A stretch of DNA of 37,526 bases from Muribaculaceae bacterium (GCA_017651515.1 JAGCCU010000041.1:1-37526); one strand, 5' to 3'; shown: positions 1 through 9,500, counted from the first letter of the stretch. Notes: a model not told the origin generated them from the sequence alone. Translations and numbers: made by a program.

Positions 1-1
1 G

Positions 2-325
2 CCCGGTGAACCGTCGAGTTCCATCCGCGCACGCGTCATCGCCGCCCGCGACATTCAGGCACAGCGATTCAAGGACGTAAAAGGCGTGTATTGCAACGCC
101 CAGATGACCCCCAAACTGCTCCACCAGTATGCCGAGCCCGATGCCGCTGGCCTGGAAAAACTCCGCGACGCCATGGAGCGCATGAACATGAGCGCAAGGG
201 CTTACGACCGCATACTCAAGGTCGCTCGCACCATCGCCGACCTCGAGGCCGCCCCCACCGTCCAGCAGCACCACATCAACGAAGCCATCGCCTACCGCAA
301 CCTCGACCGCACCAACCCACTATAA
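2..325 (+). CDS. comM: ComM/YifB-type AAA+ ATPase, C-terminal part (cut by window start)
   Basis: Frame 2 is open from the first bases to a TAA stop at 323-325; the start lies outside the window. The ~107 residues match the C-terminal Mg-chelatase-like domain of ComM/YifB: CNAQM, LLHQYAEPD, a LEKLRDAMERMNMSARAYDR helix and the final helix TVQQHHINEAI. ComM is known in other bacteria as a hexameric helicase that helps recombination of DNA taken up by transformation; in Bacteroidota the role is less clear. A second, diverged copy of this same segment sits at 3105-3914, about 77% identical in protein over the shared ~100 residues by my count. Whether this upstream copy is full length cannot be seen. 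G+C is high, in sharp contrast with the DNA immediately downstream. Confidence 0.88.
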   Translation, partial: PGEPSSSIRARVIAARDIQAQRFKDVKGVYCNAQMTPKLLHQYAEPDAAGLEKLRDAMERMNMSARAYDRILKVARTIADLEAAPTVQQHHINEAIAYRNLDRTNPL

Positions 326-439
326 TCTGTAATTAAAGTAACTAGTAAATATTATCCACATTTTCATATTAATCAGAAGGAAAAGCATTCTGATTTGTTT
401 TTGAGGATATAATATCTTTTTCTGTTTATAAAAAAATTA

Positions 440-447
440 TACCTTTG
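440..447 (+). promoter_or_regulatory. Putative Bacteroidota -7 box for the repeat-protein gene
   Basis: TACCTTTG matches the Bacteroidota -7 consensus TAnnTTTG about 97 bases before the ATG at 545. A T-rich stretch at 416-422 lies where the -33 element is expected, but it is not a clear TTTG. It suggests the AT-rich insert brings its own promoter. Confidence 0.45.
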
Positions 448-544
448 TTTCTCAATAACTGAGTATATAAATTATTGCAAAAAGTTAAGTTCTAACCAAG
501 ATGAGCTTGTCTCTTATGAATTCTTGCAATCAATACAAACAAAA

Positions 545-2980
545 ATGACTATGAAAATACAAGTATCAGAAGAAAACGAAGGTAAAAGAATTAGCAAGGG
601 GATAGTGTCTAAAAAATCTATTGTTGGACAAGAAAAATTAATGAAAAACAATATGAGAGCTGTTGTCATTGAAGATAATGGCGCTTTTGATATAAAGATT
701 CAATTTGAAGATGGGTATATAGCAAAATGTACACGCAGTACTTTTAAAAAAGGTTGTGTAAAGAATCCTAATATTATAAAAGGTAGTTTGTTAGGGAAAA
801 AAGCTATGATGAAATGTGGAATGGAAGCAGAAGTAATTGAAGATAATGGTTCTAATGACATTACTATAAAATTTGAAGATGGATATGTAAAAAAAACAAG
901 AAGGCAATCTTTTAGAATTGGAATGATAGATAATCCCAACATAGACAGATATAGTATTCTTGGTAGAACATTGTTAATGGCTTGTGGAATGGAAGCAGAA
1001 GTAATTGAAGATAATGGTGCTAACGATATTACCGTACGATTTGTAGATGGTTACACAACTTATCATAGAGAGCGACATGCTTTTATTAAAAGGAAAATAT
1101 CAAATCCTAATTGCAGAACAATTAGTTATGTTGGGAAAAGGCAGTTGATGAAATGTGGAATGGAAGCAGAGGTAATAGAAGATAATGGTTCTAAAGATAT
1201 TACTATAAAGTTCCTTGATGGTACGATTCTTACAAACCAAAGAAGAGATACTTTTTTATCGGGTCATATAAAAAACCCAAATTATGATGCTGATAGTATT
1301 AAAGGCAAAGTTGCAATGATGAATTGTGGAATGGAAGCAGAAGTAATTGAAGACTTTGGAAATGAAGATATAACTGTGAAATTCTCAGATGGAACAATAA
1401 AAACACATTGTACAAGACATAATTTTATAAAAGGCAAAATAAGAAATCCAAATCTTGCAAATAATCATTCACTGCCTCAAGCTTTGATATTCTATTTTAT
1501 ACATATGTTTTTTCCTGATACATTAAGTAATTATAGGCCAAATTGGTTGAAAAATAGAAAGACATTAGCAAATCTTGAAATTGACATTTGGATACCATCA
1601 AAGAGGATAGGTATAGAATATGATGGCTTTAGAAGCCACTGCGAAGAAACTCAAGTATCATTAGAAAAAGCCACTTTGATTTCTTCCGCAAGTGAAATAG
1701 ATAAATTAATAACAATACTTGAGCGTGGCTCTATTGTTCATTCATCATCAAAACACATTAATTATCAACTTGATTATGTTAGCGAATATAATGAATACAT
1801 ATTATTGTTAAAACAACTAGAAGAAACTATAAATAAAATTTTAGAATATTTGGGAATAACGTCAAGAATTGAGATTAATGATGATATAATTTATAATTTA
1901 TACTATAATATTGATCCTATTGAGTACAGAAAAATTAGTTTTGATAATTCAAGCGAGAGGACACATTCTAGTGTATTAGCACAAAAGGAAATTGTGTATT
2001 GCGGAAAGGTAGTAGAGGTAATTGAAGATAATGGATATAATGATTTAACTGTTATATTTGAAGATGGAAGCACAACAAAAATAACTAGACAAGCATTTAT
2101 ACTAAAGCATACTAATTATTTAAATAAACACAGTTTATTAGGAAAAAAGCACATTATGAACTGTGGATTGGAGGCAGAAGTAATTGAAGATAATGGGTAT
2201 AATAATATTACTGTGAGATTTGAAGACGGTTTTATATCCTCAAAAAGAACTAGACAAGAATTCAGAAAAGGCATGATTAATAACCCTAATGTTAAAAGAC
2301 ATTCTTTGGTTGGAGAAGAAAAAATAATGAAAAATAAAATGCGAGCAATTGTGATAGAAGATAATGGAGCTTTTGATATAAAGATTCAATTTGAAGATGG
2401 ATATATCGCTCGTTGTGTTAGAAGCTCGTTTAGGTCAGGAACAGTAAAAAATCCTAATATAATTAAGGGTAGTTTGTTAGGTCATGTAGAAGAAATGTCA
2501 TGTGGTATGAAATGTAAAGTAATTGAAGATAAAGGCTCCAATAACATTACTGTAAAGTTTGAAGATGGATACATTAAAAAATCAAGAAGACAATCGTTTA
2601 GACTTAAAAAAATTGATAATCCGAACACGCACAGCCTATTAGGGGAAAAGCTTATTATGAACTGCGGAATGAAAGCAGAAGTCATTGAAGATAATGGTTA
2701 TGATAATATAACTGTAAGATTTTCTGATGGTACAGTTATAAGAAATAGAGATAGATATTCTTTTTTATCCAAGACCATTAATAATCCGAATTTCAATAAA
2801 CGAAGTCTTGTAGGATATAAATCTATTATGAGCTGTGGAATGGAAGCTGAGGTTATTAAAGATAATGGATGGAATGATATAACTGTAAAATTTTCAAATG
2901 GCGTCATAAAAAATCATTGTTCAAGATATTCGTTTAAGGCAAAGACGCTGACCCCACGAATCAGAAATAAAAGAGAATAG
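545..2980 (+). CDS. Repeat protein with central VSR/PD-(D/E)XK-like domain
   Basis: No exact family name recognised. The ~811-aa protein has five repeats (about residues 24-308), a central unique domain (about 309-478) and six more repeats (about 479-808). The ~54-57-residue unit reads S-L-x-G-x4-M-x-C-G-M-x-A-E-V-I-E-D-N-G-x2-D-I-T-V-x-F-x-D-G, then a basic R-x2-F-x-K-G-x-I-x-N-P-N tail. The central domain starts LPQALIFYFIHMFFPD and contains LEIDIWIP and RIGIEYDGFRSH. This resembles the VSR-like nuclease domain of phage and mobile-element proteins of the type ELDIYIP...IGIEYDG..WH. After that motif the usual K...RIRE segment is not recognisable, so catalysis is doubtful. There is no signal peptide; the basic repeats suggest nucleic-acid binding (inference). 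The open frame reaches a TTG at 524, but ATG 545 is the more likely start. G+C is far below that of the flanking comM segments, which suggests transfer. Confidence 0.72.
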   Translation: MTMKIQVSEENEGKRISKGIVSKKSIVGQEKLMKNNMRAVVIEDNGAFDIKIQFEDGYIAKCTRSTFKKGCVKNPNIIKGSLLGKKAMMKCGMEAEVIEDNGSNDITIKFEDGYVKKTRRQSFRIGMIDNPNIDRYSILGRTLLMACGMEAEVIEDNGANDITVRFVDGYTTYHRERHAFIKRKISNPNCRTISYVGKRQLMKCGMEAEVIEDNGSKDITIKFLDGTILTNQRRDTFLSGHIKNPNYDADSIKGKVAMMNCGMEAEVIEDFGNEDITVKFSDGTIKTHCTRHNFIKGKIRNPNLANNHSLPQALIFYFIHMFFPDTLSNYRPNWLKNRKTLANLEIDIWIPSKRIGIEYDGFRSHCEETQVSLEKATLISSASEIDKLITILERGSIVHSSSKHINYQLDYVSEYNEYILLLKQLEETINKILEYLGITSRIEINDDIIYNLYYNIDPIEYRKISFDNSSERTHSSVLAQKEIVYCGKVVEVIEDNGYNDLTVIFEDGSTTKITRQAFILKHTNYLNKHSLLGKKHIMNCGLEAEVIEDNGYNNITVRFEDGFISSKRTRQEFRKGMINNPNVKRHSLVGEEKIMKNKMRAIVIEDNGAFDIKIQFEDGYIARCVRSSFRSGTVKNPNIIKGSLLGHVEEMSCGMKCKVIEDKGSNNITVKFEDGYIKKSRRQSFRLKKIDNPNTHSLLGEKLIMNCGMKAEVIEDNGYDNITVRFSDGTVIRNRDRYSFLSKTINNPNFNKRSLVGYKSIMSCGMEAEVIKDNGWNDITVKFSNGVIKNHCSRYSFKAKTLTPRIRNKRE
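617..2970 (+). repeat. Eleven coding tandem repeats, ~162-171 bp period, in two blocks
   Basis: The phrase tgtggaatggaagcagaag or a close variant recurs at about 815, 983, 1154, 1325, 2162, 2663 and 2834; more diverged units centre near 653, 2000, 2339 and 2501. Spacing is 54-57 codons. Units 1-5 lie before the central domain and units 6-11 after it. Units 8 and 9 closely resemble units 1 and 2, and 10 and 11 resemble 4 and 5, so a whole block was probably copied around or across the central domain. Confidence 0.85.
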
Positions 2981-3104
2981 GGTTTTTTAGAGGATTTAGC
3001 ATTACAGTATACTTGATGTAATCATTAGTCATATCAATTACTATAAGTATAGAACTATTTACAATAGGACATTTTGTCCCACCACATAATCGTATACTTG
3101 TGCC
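2981..3104. other. Insert/comM junction, non-coding
   Basis: This AT-rich stretch lies between the stop of the repeat-protein gene and the first recognisable comM codons at about 3105. It holds two direct copies of gtatacttg (3007-3015 and 3092-3100), the second ending five bases before comM homology begins. No integrase gene or inverted-repeat terminus is visible. Confidence 0.5.
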
Positions 3105-3914
3105 GTTGCCCTGGTCGGAGGCGGCAGCTTTCCCACGCCGGGGGAAATCAGTCTGGCTCACAATGGTGTGCTCTTTCTTGACGAGCTCCCCGAGTTTCCA
3201 CGCTCGGTGCTCGAGGTGCTGCGTCAGCCGTTGGAGGACCGTGTGATATCAATTTCGCGGGCAAGGTATGCCACCGAATACCCCGCGTCGTTCATGCTCG
3301 TAGCCTCGATGAATCCGTGTCCATGCGGCTACTATGGTCATCCCAAGAAACAGTGCGTTTGCACCGATTATCAGCGCATTAATTACATGAGTAGGATTTC
3401 TGGTCCGTTGCTCGACCGCATCGACCTGCAGGTGGAGGTGCAACCCGTGAACTTTGATCAGATGTCGAGCAAGCAGCCAGGCGAACCCAGCGCAGCAATC
3501 AGGGAACGAGTCATCAAAGCGCGAGCCATCCAGAGTCTGCGATTCAAGAACCACCCAGGTGTGCACTGCAATGCCCAGATGACTTCGTCATTGCTGCACC
3601 AGTACGCCGAGCCCGACTCTGCCGGCCTCGAAAAACTCCGTGATGCTATGGAACGGATGAACATGAGCGCCCGCGCCTACGACCGCATCCTCAAAGTCGC
3701 CCGCACCATCGCCGACCTCGAAGGCAGCGTCACCGTCCGCCAGTACCACATCATGGAAGCCATCGGCAACCACAATCTCTACCACGACAACTACTATAGG
3801 ATATCCTATAGTAGTTGTCAATTGTTTCTCGGTTTTGGTATATCTTTCTTGTGGGTGATTTTATTGGCAATTAGATTGATTACCCAGCCAATGCCTAATA
3901 ATATCAGTGCATAG
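3105..3914 (+). pseudogene. comM: comM/yifB 3' fragment (second copy, no N-terminal half)
   Basis: Homology begins abruptly at VALVGGGSFPTPGEISLAHN and runs through the Walker B region (GVLFLDELPEF), the MNPCPCGYYGH cysteine motif, the GPLLDRIDLQVEV arginine-finger/sensor region and the C-terminal helical domain. The first half, with the Walker A loop, is absent, so it cannot be a working ATPase (family ~500 aa, here ~240). Upstream bases have no comM-like codons. The 3' end is also unusual: after NHNLYHDN the frame enters a perfect palindrome and runs on antisense to the DUF3667 gene until 3914. An ATG at 3168 could still start a 248-aa product, but no promoter was recognised. It is most likely the remnant left when an incoming DNA segment supplied a new comM 3' end upstream. 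Confidence 0.8.
3786..3819. terminator. Perfect 34-bp palindrome between convergent genes
   Basis: The 17-base arm gacaactactataggat is followed directly by its exact reverse complement; the centre falls between 3802 and 3803. It spans the last comM-like codons and touches the stop of the DUF3667 gene at 3818. As RNA it would form a long hairpin on either strand, so bidirectional termination is plausible. There is no clear T tract, and a binding-site or integration-scar role is possible. Confidence 0.55.
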
Positions 3915-4789
3915 GCCGCACATATTGCAATGACTATATGCCTGTTGTCCTCTGTTAAGGACTGGTTTTGATCAAATTGGCTGAAATCAACACCAGATAC
4001 TATAAACATGAATGAGACCAATCCTAAAACAATAAACCCAAAGACAAACAATACACGCCACAGTGTCCCCCAAATGCCATAGCCAAACAATTGCCTGTAA
4101 GCGATGACGTAATAGATTATTAGTATTGTCCAGCCGATATAAAGATAAACTGTGTAGTCAATTAATAAAAAAGGCAACAATATAATGTATGACAATACCA
4201 TATTGAGTACACACAAAAAAATCTGTATGAAAAAGCCTTGAGGCAAAGTGTGGCGGGTATTACGAGGTGCATGACGGAACATTATCCATGTGGGCAAGAT
4301 ACCCAAAACAGCAGTGATAAAGCTGGTCCATGCAAAATGAGTCTTATTCCAATTATCAAATCCCTCAGTGGTTTTTCCACCAAACACATCAAAATCACCG
4401 CCTAACAACATAGGCATCAGATAATAAACTAAAAGCGCAACAATCACCGCTACGAAAAACAGCATTTTCACTGGCGGGAAACTTACCTGTCGCTTGCCGC
4501 TGATGTAATCGCCAATCAGATAGCCGGGACGCAGCAGCAGATGGCAAACCGAGCGGGGCAAAGAACGAGAACCTAAGCCCCAGATGTCCATGAAACTCTG
4601 CCTGACACTGTGCCAGTCGATAAGTCCTTCGCCGGCCTTTTGTGAGCAATAAGGGCAGTAGTTGCCTTTGAAGTCATGCTCGCAGTTTTGGCAATGTTGA
4701 ACTTCATCACAGGCAAACTCATAGTCAGTAGGTGAAAGTTGCCAGCGTTTGAAACGCTCATAGTATCCTTTTATTTGTCCTAGGTTCAT
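3818..4789 (-). CDS. DUF3667 family membrane protein with N-terminal zinc ribbon
   Basis: 323 aa. Residues 33-48 form a CxxC...CxxC zinc ribbon (CQNC, then NYCPYC) followed by SQKA, typical of the DUF3667 family common in Bacteroidota. The conserved segment LLLRPGYLIGDYISGKR then leads to a membrane part with about six hydrophobic helices (roughly 109-128, 152-170, 186-210, 214-232, 244-266, 285-307). No catalytic motif is visible and the molecular function is unknown; the family is predicted to sit in the inner membrane with the ribbon in the cytoplasm. It is monocistronic and convergent with the comM fragment. A TACTTTTG box lies 26-33 bases upstream of the ATG. Confidence 0.85.
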   Translation of the reverse strand: MNLGQIKGYYERFKRWQLSPTDYEFACDEVQHCQNCEHDFKGNYCPYCSQKAGEGLIDWHSVRQSFMDIWGLGSRSLPRSVCHLLLRPGYLIGDYISGKRQVSFPPVKMLFFVAVIVALLVYYLMPMLLGGDFDVFGGKTTEGFDNWNKTHFAWTSFITAVLGILPTWIMFRHAPRNTRHTLPQGFFIQIFLCVLNMVLSYIILLPFLLIDYTVYLYIGWTILIIYYVIAYRQLFGYGIWGTLWRVLFVFGFIVLGLVSFMFIVSGVDFSQFDQNQSLTEDNRHIVIAICAAYALILLGIGWVINLIANKITHKKDIPKPRNN

Positions 4790-4814
4790 CTTATGTTGTT
4801 CTTATAAGTTGGTG

Positions 4815-4822
4815 CAAAAGTA
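4815..4822 (-). promoter_or_regulatory. Putative -7 box of the DUF3667 gene
   Basis: On the minus strand the bases read TACTTTTG, a match to TAnnTTTG. No clear -33 element was found at the expected distance. Confidence 0.4.
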
Positions 4823-4940
4823 ACTATTTTTTCCCATTAGACGTAATGGAGTCAGAAAAAGTGACAACAAATGACCAATAATCTTAAAACTGGCATGAAA
4901 CATGTCCACCTCGATAGTGCTGACTACTTTGCCGTAAGGC

Positions 4941-4973
4941 AAAAAACACATGAGGGAACTTTGAAGTTCCCTC
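4941..4973 (-). terminator. Intrinsic terminator of the LamG/LRR operon
   Basis: On the minus strand a 10-bp perfect stem (gagggaactt / aagttccctc) with a two-base loop is followed by atgtg and a run of six T. It lies 27 bases past the stop of the LRR gene, a good rho-independent terminator for the 16341-5000 operon. Confidence 0.8.
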
Positions 4974-4999
4974 AATATAAAGATAAAGTCAAAGAAGTT

Positions 5000-6571
5000 T
5001 TATCGTATAACGATTTTGCGATTATTATTGATATATATGCCTGGAATCTTTGGTTTAGCGGTACCCAAGTAGTAGCCATTGATGTTGTAATAACTTGAAG
5101 CGCTTGGAATCACTGGGATGGTTGGAGGTATAATTCCTGTGACTATCGGAGCATCAGGGAGATTTACGGGCAAGACGATGAACCAAGGGCTAAGGCCACT
5201 TTCAACATAAGGTTCAACATTTCTTGACGAAATCTTGGTTGAAGTACTGACCATACGATGATTAATAGCATTGAAGGCATATTGTCCTTCGTCTGTAAGA
5301 TTAGGCATTGATTCACACAAGTCATAATTCACCATAAAACCACCCTTCAAGTCAAACTTGTTGATGCCATTATCCAGGTCAGGTGCGGGCAGATAGAACT
5401 CGTTCTCATCTTCACAATCATGATAAATGGCCCAGTCGACAAAGATAAATTCTTGTGGCTTTGGACGCACAAAAGCATAGGTGAGATCATTGGAACCCTG
5501 CTGTGTGCGACTCATGAACGATGCAGCAATATAAGTATTTGGAGTATAAGTGATTTTCGTACCCTTGATGAGTGTTGCATTGTCATTCACCTCTATCACT
5601 GGATTTTTCTTGTCTAGCAGTTTTCCAACAATAGAGTTTCCAGTTATTATGTAATCTTTAAAGGCATCGCAGTTTTCCACGTTGGTAAGCGCCACCCAGT
5701 TGCTCTGGTCATATCTATTGCCGAGATGATTCATCAGTCCGGAAGTGCCCATGTAATCTATCTCACCAGAATAAACCTTGTCGGGCGTGAGCCAGTGGTT
5801 GTCGTCCTTGGCATGGAGGCCTCCGTTTTTGTCGACATAGACAGCGGTGAGGTCGTCGGCCACGGTATAGGAGCGTCCCTCGACTCCATAGTTTACTATC
5901 CACCACAGCGGGTAGCAACCGTCGTCCTCGACGAGCGGCATCCACGCCACGAATTTCTGTGAATCGACATAGTCTTGCAGCATCCCCTGAGGCACATGAA
6001 TCACAGTGTGCTGGTTGGTGTTAAATTCCATACCACCATGCTCTTCTTCACCTGGTGAAGGATATACACCATCCCACCAGTCAAAGCCACTGAGCTGATT
6101 CTCATCGGTCATTAGGAAATACACATCGGTGACACTTGTACACCCCGAGAATGCGTGAGCATATATGTCGGTAACCGTCGAAGGAATTACCATTGTAGTG
6201 AGACTTGTGCAGAAAGCAAAAGCCTCCTCTTCAATTTTCTCTAATCCCTCAGGTAAGATGACAGTTTTCAGGTTCGAGCAACGGCAGAATGCATTCTCTC
6301 CAATGCTAGTGATTCCCTCATCAATTCTGAGATAGATTATGTCTTCGTTGTCCTCAAAAGCAGCATCGTCGATAGCTATCACATCGAGGTCATTGACCTC
6401 GGCATGAATGTGTAACGATTGAATGGGCGTTTCATCGTCCCACCCCGTGACAATATAGGCTCCATCGGAAGGCGACCACGTGTAGATCACGCCGTCAACA
6501 ACAACAGCGTTGGCGGCATGACCCACAGAAGCGGTCAGCACAGTTATCAGTGCTATTAATAATCTTTTCAT
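5000..6571 (-). CDS. Secreted BspA-type leucine-rich repeat protein
   Basis: 523 aa. A signal peptide (MKRLLIALITVLTASVGHA) is followed by an N-terminal domain with LRR_5/BspA-type repeats at about residues 55-155, e.g. IDEGITSIGENAFCRCSNL and LPEGLEKIEEEAFAFCTSL. The rest (about 160-470) has no motif I recognise. The C-terminus, YYNINGYYLG...PGIYINNNRKIVIR, has the shape of the short NlnGq...GiYi..GkK sorting motif seen on secreted Bacteroidota proteins, suggesting T9SS export. The ATG overlaps the stop of the 3257-aa gene by four bases (ATGA), so the two are translationally coupled and probably share a surface role, such as adhesion or binding of host or dietary polymers (inference). Confidence 0.8.
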   Translation of the reverse strand: MKRLLIALITVLTASVGHAANAVVVDGVIYTWSPSDGAYIVTGWDDETPIQSLHIHAEVNDLDVIAIDDAAFEDNEDIIYLRIDEGITSIGENAFCRCSNLKTVILPEGLEKIEEEAFAFCTSLTTMVIPSTVTDIYAHAFSGCTSVTDVYFLMTDENQLSGFDWWDGVYPSPGEEEHGGMEFNTNQHTVIHVPQGMLQDYVDSQKFVAWMPLVEDDGCYPLWWIVNYGVEGRSYTVADDLTAVYVDKNGGLHAKDDNHWLTPDKVYSGEIDYMGTSGLMNHLGNRYDQSNWVALTNVENCDAFKDYIITGNSIVGKLLDKKNPVIEVNDNATLIKGTKITYTPNTYIAASFMSRTQQGSNDLTYAFVRPKPQEFIFVDWAIYHDCEDENEFYLPAPDLDNGINKFDLKGGFMVNYDLCESMPNLTDEGQYAFNAINHRMVSTSTKISSRNVEPYVESGLSPWFIVLPVNLPDAPIVTGIIPPTIPVIPSASSYYNINGYYLGTAKPKIPGIYINNNRKIVIR

Positions 6572-9500
6572 CGTTTTATTATCTGCTTGACGGCACGTGA
6601 ACCGCTATAAGTGCGCGCCTCAACGAAATAGACACCATCGATCAAATGACTCAAGTCTAATGTCGCATGATTGTCGTCGAGAGTGAAACTCTCAATCAGC
6701 ATGCCGCTGACTGAGTAAACATTCACCGACTTGAGCAGGTCTCCAGAGCGCACGTCAACCTTATCGGTCACTATGGTCGGCGAAATGATGATAGACGATG
6801 ATGCTGTCACATCGTCGATTCCCGAAGCCTTAATATTGAATATCTGCGGTTCTTCGAGGTCGCCGTAGATCCAGTCGCTGATCCATTGGAGTTCCTTGTT
6901 GAACCATATTTCCTCTCCATTATAGACAGTTGCAAAGCGGATGGTTGTTCCAGTCTCTTCGGCGTTTCCAGCTATAGTGAGCAGATATAATCCATCTTCG
7001 GTAGCCGTAGTGACGCCTCTACATTCATCATCAACGAATGCAGCCAAGCAAAGATTGTTCATCTCGACATCATCGTTCATTATCTTGGCAACCACGTTCA
7101 TATTGTCGCTGAACTGATGGTGGTCAACAGGAGTGAAAGGCAATTCTACAGGAGCACGCATCACCACAGGCGGAGCCTGGTAGGTAGCGGCGTCGATAGT
7201 TGGATAGCGGAAAGTCACTGCATTTTCATTGAGCGAATTGTAGTAGTAACCCATGCCTGGTATAATGGCAGTGAGGTCACCTTCCCACTTGTATCCGTCA
7301 TAGAATGCAACTTGGTTCTTGCTCTTGACGATGTCTCCACGAGTAGGCATCAAGTCGGCAAAAGCTTCATTAAGACTCAGGTTGTAGATTGACAGCGGCC
7401 CAATCCAGTTCCATCCTGGATAAATGGTCTGAGTAGTGGAGCGAGTGTCAATCATCGTTCCGCTGATGCTATAGTTGACGTCATTCTTTACCTTCAACTT
7501 GTAGAGAGTTCCAACGGCAAGAGTGTCGAGCCCAGAGTTTGTCCACTTGGTTCCGCTGTTCATGGCAAATCCTTCCTTAGCCTTGATGGTGTTGAACACC
7601 TTGGCATGTCCGAATACACTTTCCAGGTCGGCCTTTCCTTGCTCGGGCTGAACATATAGCGAAATCCAGTTCCATCCAGTTGTGAGATTACACTGTTGCT
7701 CAATCAAGTCGCTGGGCTGCCAAACTACAGGATAATCATAATCGCCAATCAGGTCGTTGGGACGATAGGTGAGGTTTAACGTCTGGCCCTTGTGCTTGGC
7801 AGTAACATTGCCTAAAACCACGCCCTTCTCAGCATCATAGATGCGGAAGATGATGGGCTTTTCAGCTGTAATGTCTTCGAGTCCATAGATTGTCATGCTT
7901 ACGAAGTAGGCATCTCTACTGGCTACTAGTTTGGGTGATGCCACGCCACAACAAGCACCATCTACAAAAGCAGCAATCTTAGTGTTGGTGTTGGTGCAAA
8001 TCTTGTCGTCAAGATAAATTTGACCAATCATGTTCATCGAACTCTCATAATCATCAGGATTGAAGGTCCATAGCGGGTCATTACCGGTGATGGTTACGGC
8101 AAACATCAACGGTGCGCAAATGTCGTCATCGTTGATGGCATAAGCATAAACCATGTGTGTTCCCACGGGTGCGTCGGCACCAACAGTGAACTGAATAGCG
8201 ACCGACTCATTTGTTCCCAAAACTCCTGTTGTTACCGAAGGTACAATCCAGTTGGGAAGACCTGAGATGTTGAATCGCCCACTTTCACGACCCTTGCTGC
8301 GCAAGGTGGCCCAAGCTGATGCTTCGCTCAATCGGTCTTTTTCGATTATGAGTGACTCCACATCCCATTCCAACGTGTTGTAATCAACCACAGCACTCCA
8401 AGTGATGGTCTCTGACAGGTTGTCCTGCATATCACGCACATTCTTCACTATGAAGGTGAGCAGGTTGCCCTGCATGCGCGATGGCAATGTGTTAAGGTTG
8501 ATGTAAATCTCGTTTGACGAGGCTGTGAAGTCGAACTCAAGGTTCTGCTTGAGTGGCGATTTGCGTAGAGCAGGTGCCGTCGAAGCCTTCTTAATACCAT
8601 CGCCAATTGCTTCGCCCATGCCAAGTTGTGCCATGCCGGGAGCATTGTTGATGAGGCTGAATCCAGTGACTATGTTGCCGTTGGCATCGAGTGAACTATG
8701 CTCCATGGGGTAGTAGGCAATAAGTCCGGTAACCTGAGCGGTGTCAACCTGGTTATAACGGTTAGCAATAATCGAAGTGCCGTCGCATGCCACATTCCAA
8801 ATTCTTAGCTCGTCGATATCACCTATGAACTTATGTGCTTCCTCAATCATGTTTGTTTCATTGTTCAACTTTAGAATACTACCCACATACAGGTAGTCGC
8901 CAGCAGCTGCCGGCAGTTGCTGTTCGGCGAGGGTCTTCACCGGCTTTCCGTCGATGTAAACCACAGCGCTAACGCCACGATGCACATTCAGTGCCAAGTG
9001 ATGCCAGTTACCATCGTTATAGTCAGAGTTGGTCAGTACGATGGGGAGACCATTGCTGGTGAGCGACGACAGGGTATCGTTGTAGAGATGCAGAATCATC
9101 GAGTTGTCGTAGTCGAAGCCAATCGATACTCGATCAGTAACCGAGAGCAAGGTAGCTCGAGCATTCTTGTCCTTCTCACCACGGAACCAAGTTTCTACAA
9201 CATAACTATCGATATCTCTTGGTGATACACCGCCAATAGGAACTTTGATGATGTGTTCGCCATCAAGGTGAGCTGCAAGATTTTTGTTCTCCACGTTCCA
9301 TGTCTCGGCTGGCAAGTGGATGTTACGTCCACGAGCATAGTCGGTAACGGTGGTTCCATAACCCTCGTTCATCTTCCAGTATCCCACAAGACCTGGCAGA
9401 TAAGGTGCTACAACCTCGTCTTTCTGTGCTAGCAAGGTGCGCACTGGGCAGTTCTTGTTCCAGAGCACAAGTTCATGCATCATGCCAGTAAATTCTCTAC

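Noticed and set aside
524-544. TTG start for the repeat protein
   Set aside because: An ATG follows seven codons later with better context, and the extra residues have no conserved feature.
617-2970. CRISPR array suggested by regularly spaced DNA repeats
   Set aside because: The period is exactly 54-57 codons, the frame stays open across all units and the intervening DNA encodes conserved protein residues; these are coding repeats and no cas gene is near.
4871-5098. Small plus-strand gene of 75 codons
   Set aside because: It runs through the operon terminator hairpin and then antisense to the conserved C-terminus of the LRR protein; no recognisable protein features.
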